From assembly GCA_030340625.1 (NCBI GenBank), contig JAOPHQ010005454.1, forward strand, positions 62,001-126,000: 64,000 nucleotides of DNA, read 5' to 3'. This DNA comes from Merluccius polli. Taxonomy: Eukaryota; Chordata; Actinopteri; Gadiformes; Merlucciidae. Positions 56,401 to 64,000 of the stretch are shown piece by piece; position 1 is the stretch's first letter, and each line of letters begins with the position of its first letter. Under the pieces are notes generated by a model. That model saw only the letters and a list, made by a program, of their open reading frames with translations. It searched no databases and was not told where the DNA came from. A program made the position numbers and the translations under genes.

Positions 56401-59400
56401 TGGCGGAACAACTGTATGCAGGGCCCTGGGGCAGAAATGGATAATGGGCCCCCCATTCCCACACACCCACACATGCACACTTCCTACCATGATAGAATAG
56501 TACACGTAAAAGGACGGATATATAATTAAGTACGTATCCATCACTACAGTAATAGCCTACTGTAGCAGCTATGAGAGATCACTTTGTTCTGTCAATCAAA
56601 TTGAATCTTTGAAAATTATTGACTCGTCACTAGGCCTGCACGATAAATCGTTATAAAATCGCGATCTCGATTCACCCCCATGTACGGTTTAATTTTTAAT
56701 TGATTTCGATTCTCATTTAATTTTACTAACCGACTGCGTCACAAACACTACTTTCTTCTGTGCTGTAGCTTTAATTACTTCTGCTCTAGTCCGGCCTCTT
56801 GGTCATGATGTCATGCTCAGCCAATCGGATAATTCGCCCGCAAACCAGGTGACTGGTCCAGGTAAAGGGTTCAGGACCAACATCAACGCGACCAACGAGG
56901 CTGCGATGATACTGAAGCTCAGTTCGGTTATCTGCGTCACAACCACACTTACCTTACACATCGCTGTGCTGCTCTACGATACCTTCATTTGTATTTGTTC
57001 TTGAAACTTGTGTGTGGAGGACTACAGAGATATTGGATACACGACTACATCGCTGCACTACGGTGACGTCAATGTTGATCAACGCGGAAAGCAGTGGCCA
57101 TCATAGCTGCTAAGCGCTAGGTGCGTTCGTAGGGCTACAGAAGAATGCTACTTGGACAAATGTGTAAACAATGATCCGACAGGCTAAGGTACATGTTAGT
57201 ATACAGTTTGAGAGAATGAGATGTCATTTTTAATCGATTCAATAAAAACAATGTTGTCATATCGCTGTGTGGTTATATGTTATTAACAGTAGGTAGGCTG
57301 TCTGTTATTAGGGTATCGGTTCCAAATACAGACCAGGTGAACACATGAGAGACACAAGAAACAAGATGATGTGGATGTGGTGGGAAAGGATTTTCAATAA
57401 TTAATGTATTTGTATTGTTCATTTGTTAGACTTTTTAAAATTATTATTAGCCTCTTATATCGTAATATCCCACGTGAAAACGTGCGTGAATGCTAGTTGG
57501 CCTCTAGAATGTTCCAAATTGTCTCGGGGAACCCAGAGCCCGAAACCAGCGCTTTTTTTTTTTTTTTTGCACCCCCACTTTCAAACTCGTTCCGGCGCCG
57601 CTGAGTGCAATAAACAGTACATTTCGTGAGCAAAAAAATCGTGGCAGAGAATCGTGATATCAATTCTAAGCAAAAAAATCGTGATTCATATTTTTCCCTG
57701 AATCGTGCAGGCCTACTCGTCACTGCGACGAGGGGCGAGGGGCCCTCCAGACACATGGGAGGGGCCCGGGCCCAGGGGCAGCTGCCCTGCTTGCCCCGCC
57801 TATACCTCCGCGTCTGCCAAGTTGTACAATGAAAATTGAACAAGGAAGTCGAGAGCCGGAAACAGAGGCAACTTGCCTTCAAAGTAAAGCAAGGTAAAAG
57901 TTGCGTGTTTTTATTATGTTAATTATTTAGGCTATTTGTCATAATTCATAGCTGTTATACACAGTCATTTCTGCCACTTTCACACAACTGATTGTGAATA
58001 AATTACCAATGGCCGCGAACACTGGAATTATTAGTGCTGTGATTCATGTAGGCATGTCATGATTCATTTACATATTCAACTTATTTATTTGATTAAGGCT
58101 ACCTAATCTGTTACTTATTAGATTCAACTTTGTCATTGCTCAGAGTACAGATGCTAAACTGCATTTTGTTTTACATTGCAATGACAATAAAGTTGAATCT
58201 AATCTAAATGCTATATAAATAAAGGCTAGTCACCTCTCAAATAAAGTTGTGAGTATACAAAGAAAATCTGAATGTATAAATAAATGTTGATAAACATTGT
58301 AAAAAGATCAGATAAAAAACAAAATTCACCAACAATAATGATTTGACTACTAAATGCACCTATACAGAGAATTTAGTAGTCGAAATGCAGAGGGGATGAA
58401 CGATTTAGAATAGCAGTTAGTTTTACAAGCAGGTAAAACATAACGCCCTGATGGCAACAGAGAAAATTCACTTGCAAGAACATGTCTAGAAGAAGCCAAA
58501 ATACCTGCTGCTTTCTGGAGGACCTGTTGGTTGCAAAAATAATTCAGGTCCCTTTGTTCCCTTTTGTAACAGATTTTAACAATACTGTTCAGTCTGTTTC
58601 TCTCTTTGACTGTGAGGCTATGAAACCAGCAGATAAAAGAAAAGCTCAGGAGAATCCCAATAAAAGATTGATAAAAACGGCAGAGGATGACGGGACCAAC
58701 AGAAAAGGAATTTAGTTTGCAGAGAAGGTGAATTCTCTTTTGCCCCCCCTTCACAATAGCCTCAGTGTCACATTCTTCGGCTGCATCTCTGTTGTGTCTA
58801 AAATCAATAATCAGTTCCTATACTTCATTCTTTTTGTTATACAGGCTAGAGGATTATCCACCAAAAATATTTTATTAACAGATTAAGTAGCCTTAATCAA
58901 ATAAATAAGTTAATGAATATATAATGAATCATTACATGCATAAATGAATCACAGCACTATAATAACTCCAGTGTTTGCACACATTGGCAATTTATCAGTT
59001 GTGGGAAAGTGGCAGAAATATGACTGTATAACAGTTATGATTTATGTTCATTATTTAGGCTATTTGTTTATTTATTTAGTTTAGCTCTCCTTAAAGTGAC
59101 TGCTGCAGCCAACACGCTTCAAAACGTGCGACTTTTACTTTGAAGGTGAGCTTTACTTTGAAGGCGAGCTGTCTGTTTCCGTCGTTGGGAGGTCATCAGA
59201 AGATTTAAAAAAAACACTATTTACGGGGGCCTAAAATGACTTGGGAGGACACTAGGGGGACATTGGAACCCTGGGTCCTTGCCGTCACCACTAGGCTGCG
59301 GTGGACACGCGAGGAGAGAAGGACATAGATCACAGAGAGCAGCGGAGATCTCCATGGAAAATCTTTCAATTACACTTGCTAGGGAGAAATAAAGTTGTTG

Positions 59401-62400
59401 TTTGCCGTCTAGTTTACACATGACTGTCAATTTTCTAGGTTTGAAACGAAGCCTAATTTAAGAGCATACTAGACTCTTCCGTTATTGCACTCAACAGAAA
59501 GTCAACACAAGCTACCTGTCAATCTGTTTACAACTATACAGCTGAATGAATGAGATCAGAATTCAAGAGACAGTCAAGACATGAGCTGAATAGCATGGCA
59601 GATTCGTCCTTCCACCCAAGTACATTTTATTGTCACATAAAAAGTATAAAGAGCTACACTGGAGACCACTCACACGAGGGGTCTTTGCCTTGGTGGCACC
59701 GTTCTGTCTGGAGATGGGGTATGACTGTCGTGAATGATTGGAACTTGAGGCTACAGGTTTGACTGCATTTCCTTTGGAGGTGTAATATGAATAAGATAAA
59801 TTAATAAATTGTGTCAAATAAAGGTCCCTTGTTGAAATCACAGCTTGTTGATTTGTTTCCATGCTATCGGCTGTTACTACCAAATCTGTCTGGGCTACCA
59901 AATCTCTTGGAATGACGTAACTTGGACAGTGATTTAAAAAAAAAAAAAAATCACGTTGATTACTTAAGTAATCTATTAATTAAAACTAAACTTAATTGTT
60001 TTTTTGGCTTTATAAGGCACCTTAGAATGTGTCTTTTCCCTAACCAGTGGAACGTAGTTTACGTTAACAACAAAACAATTTAGAGCAGCTCAACTGTCAT
60101 CACGAGTTTTCTTTAGCCGGCTAAAATCAATTATCTTTAAATTAGTAAATTACTGAAATGCACTATTAGGTTATTTACCTCATCACAGCGTTCCGTTCCC
60201 ATCACAGGAACCAAGAACCAATCATTTTGGGGGTTGTTTAGAATATTGTGTTCATACAACATGTTCCTGTGTAAATACAGGAAACATACTTACATGTCAC
60301 AGAAAATTGAATAATGGCCATAGTCCGTAAAGAAGTGCATATATACACACGAGAACTGGGGGATTCCAAACAAAAATGTAGCTCATTGTTCCACATGTTG
60401 AAATGTGTGTAAAAATATATAATTTAAGTTATTTCATAGCCAAATATAAAATATTTGATTGTCATAACTTACCTTTTCAGTTCAACAGCATTGAAAAGAA
60501 CATAAATGCAAGCAGCAAGGCAGCCAATTATTGCTAGTTTCTTTGACCAGCCCATAGGGGCACTGTACCAGTGAATGCTCATATCGGTCGTATTGACAAA
60601 TAACCTATTCTGTCATTTAGGTTGGAGGACAGGTTGCATGAACACAAATGTTTGGATACCTTAGCAGTGTTGACAGCCGCGCCAAATCCAGTACACACAC
60701 AACAGCCAAGAAGACAGACTTTATGGAGTGGTGCTGAAGGGTCCACCTTGGCCACAGCTATTTGGTTGACTACTGTGTATTCGGAGAAGGTGCTGGTCCC
60801 CACAAACTGCAACACCTTTTGGCCTTTACAGGTAAACCTGGTGTCCGCACTTGACATCACATCATGTCTGCCATTGGCCCTACAATACACAAGTAAACCT
60901 GGTGTCTGAACTTGACACACCATGACTGCCGTAGGAAAGTTATTAAAAGTTGGACTAATAATGTCAGAATTGTTGTTGAGAACATTTCATAGTACAGGCG
61001 GGATCCACGTAAAATACAATGTTAAAATCATACTTCCAAGCCACTAAAAAAATCATTCACAGAGATTAATTTAATATAAACACATTGACAAATATGTTTC
61101 AGGTGAAATGGAAAAGGAGAGACAAATGTTATAGATAATCAGCATGCTCACCATCCCTTCTCACATTGGTTAGTTTTCGGACTTTGGCAAAAACGGCACT
61201 CCCCACACTGGGAGATGAAGAGGGGTATCACCTTGTCTCCTAAAATGTCGACAAAAGTGTATTACAACAGGTCCTCTTGACTTTCATGTTTGCATGAAAT
61301 TCTATTTAAAGAGTCCCTATCTTTCAAGTTTGTTAACTACGATACACTGTAAAATGTTGATCCTCTAATAATCAGGTTTTCAGATTTGTGTCGGGGGTTT
61401 TATCTGTTTTCAGAGGTCGAAGGACCCTCTGTGCTGAAGACCTTGATCCGTCATAATATAAATTTAATGTGAACACAAATTACTTTAACGTAAACACATT
61501 AATAGATGCCAACATCACAATATTATATGATCCACACTTATTACACTTCCATTCCTGACCTGGGAGAAATTCAGTAACCCCGGGTCCAACACTCTCCACA
61601 ATGCCAGCCCCCTCATGTCCAAGGACTACAGGAAAGCCATCTTTATGTTTTCCCTCAAAAAGGTGGTAGAGGTCTGTGTGGCACACTCCTGTGGCAAAGA
61701 TCTGCATACCAAGTCCACAGTTTTATTATGTTTTAATTTCAGTGTTGTGTAGTGTACTTCAATGCTACTGTTCCTTCATTATTTCAATAAAAAAGTACAA
61801 CCAACATTGTTGTACTTATTTAAACAGATGCAAATGCCTTGTCTGAAAAATAACGTGAATGTGGTCAATGATTGTGACTCTAATTACATTCCCGTCTGGA
61901 AAAATAAGCATGCGTAACACTCCAGTGTTTAATTCCCCAGGGGGGTAAAGGGTGTTGTGTGTGTGAAAGAACAGAATGTTCTGTGTGTGAAAGAACAGAA
62001 TGTTCTTTTCTTTCACAGGTATGTCAGTCCCACCTTGATGCGTATTTCATTGGCATGCGGGACATCAACTTCTATCTCTTCAATCACCAAAGGCTTGTTT
62101 GCCTCCCAGGCCACAGCAGCCTTACACTTAATGACCTAGAAGAGACAAATATTGATAAAATAGATACAAATCCAGAGAATATCAAAATGAATACCAAACT
62201 GGGGTAAATGATTTTCAGAAATGTGGACATATATGCATATATGATTATATATTTGTTACATGCATATCAGTTTAGCAATGGTTTTGTTTTCCCATTATAC
62301 AATGCCTATGCCATTTAAGAACTCTCATCTACACATCTGGAACTACTTACTACATCAGACAGTTCTAATCTGTTATTCAGTATCGAGGCAACGTTTCACA

Positions 62401-62780
62401 TAACAGCCGTGACTTTGCCGATACAAACAATTTATAAAAAACAGTTTAACATGTTCCATAATTGCATTAAAAAAACTGCATCTTACAGAGATAAGTTATA
62501 GTTTATCTTTGGGGAAATAGTGTACCGTGTACAATATTCAAAGTACTGTGGACTTTGAATATAGAAACCGGCACTGTGCAACTCATAACTTATTACTTGC
62601 AAAACATGCAAGTAAACACTCCTGCCCTGCCCATAACACTTTCTAAAAACATGACATGAAATCTATTGGTTATCAGCGTTTCATACAGTTGTGGTATAGA
62701 AAATACATCTGTTGAGAATCCAACAAACTAAATAATGTGTAGATGTAAAGTGGTGAACTTACCTTTCCTACAGTTGCCAT
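50813..62780 (-). CDS. adh8: Zinc alcohol dehydrogenase, ADH8 type, nine exons, intact
   Basis: Exons in order are 62780-62763, 62135-62034, 61701-61560, 61239-61152, 60879-60660, 53354-53094, 52791-52659, 51074-50936 and 50840-50813. All have GT/AG borders and consistent phases, totalling 1131 bases (376 residues). Exon sizes 102, 142, 88, 220 and 261 match the vertebrate ADH plan. The start is MATVGK. Catalytic-zinc ligands are in GVCHTD (Cys47) and GHEGAG (His69), with a third Cys in LLGCCVC; the structural zinc uses CGECRFCQSPKTNQC. Exon 6 carries the NAD-binding GLGAVG loop and the AIDVN acidic residue. It oxidises alcohols with NAD+ in the cytosol. The whole sequence is closest to what I know of teleost ADH8; a or b paralogue was not decided. 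Intron 5 (7.3 kb) and intron 7 hold repeats. Confidence 0.93.
51595..52019 (+). mobile_element. L2-related LINE 3' fragment in ADH intron 7
   Basis: The plus strand reads SVLAPLWWNDLLADVRTVES and a short following segment of an L2-type C-terminus at about 51630-51760. It is followed by a tail containing GTCGCTTTGGACAAAAGC and ATCTGCTAAATG, the usual end of that group. Confidence 0.8.
52984..53075. repeat. (CA)n microsatellite, about 46 units
   Basis: Perfect CA dinucleotides end only about 17 bases from the exon 6 donor of the ADH gene (donor at 53092-53093). Confidence 0.97.
53385..53475. repeat. (CA)n microsatellite, about 45 units
   Basis: Perfect CA run that begins about 30 bases upstream (in gene sense) of the ADH exon 6 acceptor, mirroring the run on the other side of the exon. 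Confidence 0.97.
53633..53900. mobile_element. L2/SINE-type tail repeat in ADH intron 5
   Basis: AGTCAAGTCAATTTTATTTG followed by TATAGCCCTAATCACA and GGGCTTTACAGGCC is the widespread fish repeat related to L2 tails, in reverse orientation. Confidence 0.6.
53901..55474. other. ADH intron 5, first part, no clear element
   Basis: A TTTAAATACCCCTCAG stretch near 54110 resembles an LTR promoter, but no LTR ends or duplications were found. Nothing else was recognised. Confidence 0.35.
56398..57816. mobile_element. hAT MITE interrupted by another hAT element
   Basis: The ends CAGTGGCGGA and the right end CTCCGCGTCTG are flanked by CCAAGTTG at 56390-56397 and 57817-57824. Without the nested element the host copy is about 330 bases. 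Confidence 0.82.
56631..57715. mobile_element. hAT element with 8-bp duplication, nested
   Basis: The ends TAGGCCTGCACGAT and ATCGTGCAGGCCTA are inverted and flanked by CTCGTCAC at 56623-56630 and 57716-57723. Sub-terminal AAAATCG motifs repeat near both ends. No transposase frame was seen. Confidence 0.92.
58130..58760 (-). pseudogene. LINE C-terminal fragment at the centre of the inverted duplication
   Basis: The minus strand encodes FYQSFIGILLSFSFICWFHS, LTVKERNRLN and EFSLLPSGRY (58754-58350), the C-terminal region of a fish LINE, followed toward lower coordinates by a tail with GACAAAGTTGAATCTAA at about 58130-58150. The N-terminal RT is absent. Confidence 0.7.
59200..59950. other. Right arm insert of the inverted duplication, no gene recognised
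   Basis: This segment has no counterpart in the left arm. Two short open frames lack known motifs. Confidence 0.35.
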
Positions 62781-62940
62781 ACTTTCTCTTTTTCAAAGAT
62801 ACAGGCAAGAACTCAACAGTAACAGAGTGAAGAGGTGGACCAGCTGGTGTTCCAGGAAGGGAAAGGATAAGGAGAGAATGAATTGATTTGGCTTGAAGTT
62901 TAAATACTAATGCCACGTGTTGGGTTTGAGCCAATTCTCA
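62781..62940 (-). promoter_or_regulatory. Promoter of the ADH gene
   Basis: On the minus strand a TATTTAAA box lies at 62899-62906, about 120 bases before the ATG, with a CACGTG E-box at 62914-62919 and an inverted CCAAT box at 62931-62935. The spacing suggests a start site near 62870 and a 5' UTR of about 90 bases. These are sequence matches only. Confidence 0.55.
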
Positions 62941-64000
62941 AAGTAGGAGGGATTTGAAGGGTTATCAAATATCATGTTTGTTGGAAAAAAACATGACTAA
63001 CCAATAAATATCAAAAATCAAAGCACAAGATATTACTTAAAATTGTACATTCGCACATACATGTGCTCATATCTGTACCCACATTTGTATGCAAACTATA
63101 ATGGAGATCTCATTTAGCGAAACAAAAAAAAAAGATTTTATATTCTGGCCTACATGCATTACTTTGCCAAAATGAACAATTCCCACTTGGTATTTGGACA
63201 TCATCCAACGCAACTCTCAACTTGACAATTTAGTTCACTTCTGTGTGAGGAGGAGGTTTTATACAAGCGGTCTGAAAATGCAACACGTCACTTGGGATAT
63301 GGTGTGATTATTGAGGTCCAGGAGAGCCAGATCCAGGCACTCAATAGGCAAACTGGACAGGTTATGCTGGATCTGGCTACTCACCACGCGGAGCCCACTG
63401 TAGCCAGGTAGGCTGTATCGGGTTCTCTTTAGAAGGAGCGACAGGATGAAGGTTACACTTAGTATGTCTTTATTCCCTGGCGGTGACAGCCGCCTCGCAA
63501 AACTGCCCGATTTCTGGAACTTAAAGTATAGGGTATAAATAACATAAATGTAAGCAGTCTCTGGCACTCCGTGCCTCAGTCTCCCATCTCACTGCGATGG
63601 GCCTGGACCCGGTCTCACTGTTGGGGAGAGCATAAAACCATGTATCTGTAATCCACTCATTAAACTTAACTAACCACCCACAGCTGCGTCGGTCCCCGCG
63701 ATTGAGCCGCCCCGCCCCCGTCCACAGCCGACACCAAGCCACGCCCCCTTCACGCCACAACCAACAAGTTCAACATACTATTAATAACGGATTGGTAATT
63801 TAATAAACATGAATATATGATCTTTTTTTCCTTTTATGGCGACCTGTCTTCTACAATACCCAGATAGCAAATCATTTTGGCTTTGTTTAGGCACCTACAT
63901 TTGGCCTCTTTGGGCTTGTTTTGGCACAAGCTCCTCTAAGATGTTTGGGAGACCTGTGGCTTAATTTTGATCTGCCATAATAAATAAAGGGCGCCATGTT
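62941..64000. other. Upstream region of the ADH gene, possible LTR-like segment
   Basis: At about 63260-63775 the minus strand begins TGTTGAACTTG, is GC-rich at one side and contains a GTCTTTATTCCC run (plus strand) near 63460. This could be a solo LTR, but no target duplication was found. The rest is AT-rich without recognised content. Confidence 0.3.

Larger units (their letters stand above)
55475..60455. repeat. Large diverged inverted duplication in ADH intron 5
   Basis: Outer arms are about 55475-56030 and 59955-60455 (for example ATATTTTATATTTGG with its inverse, CCCCCAAAATGATTGGTTCT with its inverse). Inner arms are about 57845-58125 and 58860-59190 (GTAGCCTTAATCAAATAAAT, GAAAGTGGCAGAAAT). 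The arms are roughly 75-85 percent alike by eye. The left arm is split by nested hAT elements and the centre holds a LINE fragment. Confidence 0.85.

Noticed and set aside
62034..62207. Plus-strand frames near ADH exon 2
   Set aside because: The minus-strand exon explains the conservation; the plus frames are its shadow.
63260..63775. Solo LTR upstream of the ADH gene
   Set aside because: One end looks LTR-like (TGTTGAACTTG on the minus strand), but no matching CA end with a target duplication was found.

Overview
This is a stretch of vertebrate nuclear DNA, almost certainly from a teleost fish. The evidence is a nine-exon zinc alcohol dehydrogenase of the teleost ADH8 type, a G2E3-like HECT gene of the kind expanded in fish, and a dense mix of fish-style transposable elements (L2, L1, other LINEs, DIRS, Ty3/Gypsy with a chromodomain, an endogenous retrovirus, hAT, Harbinger, Tc1, foldback elements). 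No rRNA, tRNA or bacterial-type gene was seen.

Layout. 1-715 is the 3' end of a LINE. 830-1107 is an array of perfect 12-bp palindromes. 1253-5963 (+) is a six-exon HECT-domain gene with foldback elements in intron 2, a tandem intron/exon duplication, and one frameshift in the last exon. 5964-7384 holds a Tc1 scrap, a minisatellite and a (CA)n run. 7385-10738 (-) is a two-exon gene for an integrase-core (DDE) protein. 10948-11161 is a solo LTR with a 5-bp target duplication. 11250-11560 repeats the palindrome array.

12121-19687 (-) is a large piece of an endogenous retrovirus: LTR, leader, gag, in-frame TGA, then pol cut off in the integrase. 20095-25686 (-) is a complete Ty3/Gypsy chromovirus-type element with two LTRs that carry different numbers of an internal 34-bp repeat. 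26375-27390 is a decayed hAT transposase. 27690-40625 is one minus-strand LINE broken into three pieces by a Harbinger element (itself holding a hAT MITE) and by a 10-kb block in which an L1 (-) and an L2 (+) lie head to head. 40626-43125 is a ruined DIRS element. 44200-49740 is another minus-strand LINE split by a hAT element that contains three further insertions.

50813-62780 (-) is the ADH gene, fully intact (1131 coding bases, 376 residues). Its 7.3-kb intron 5 holds a large, diverged inverted duplication interrupted by nested hAT elements, and its exon 6 is flanked on both sides by 90-bp (CA)n tracts.

The host genes do not form a pathway; ADH is the only clearly intact, conventional cellular gene. 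The HECT and integrase-core genes belong to multicopy fish families of uncertain cellular role. The most unusual single signal is a pair of H-x-T-x motifs between protease and reverse transcriptase in the retroviral pol, which resembles a 2H phosphoesterase domain. Exact element borders are given only where a target-site duplication or terminal repeat could be read; other borders are approximate.
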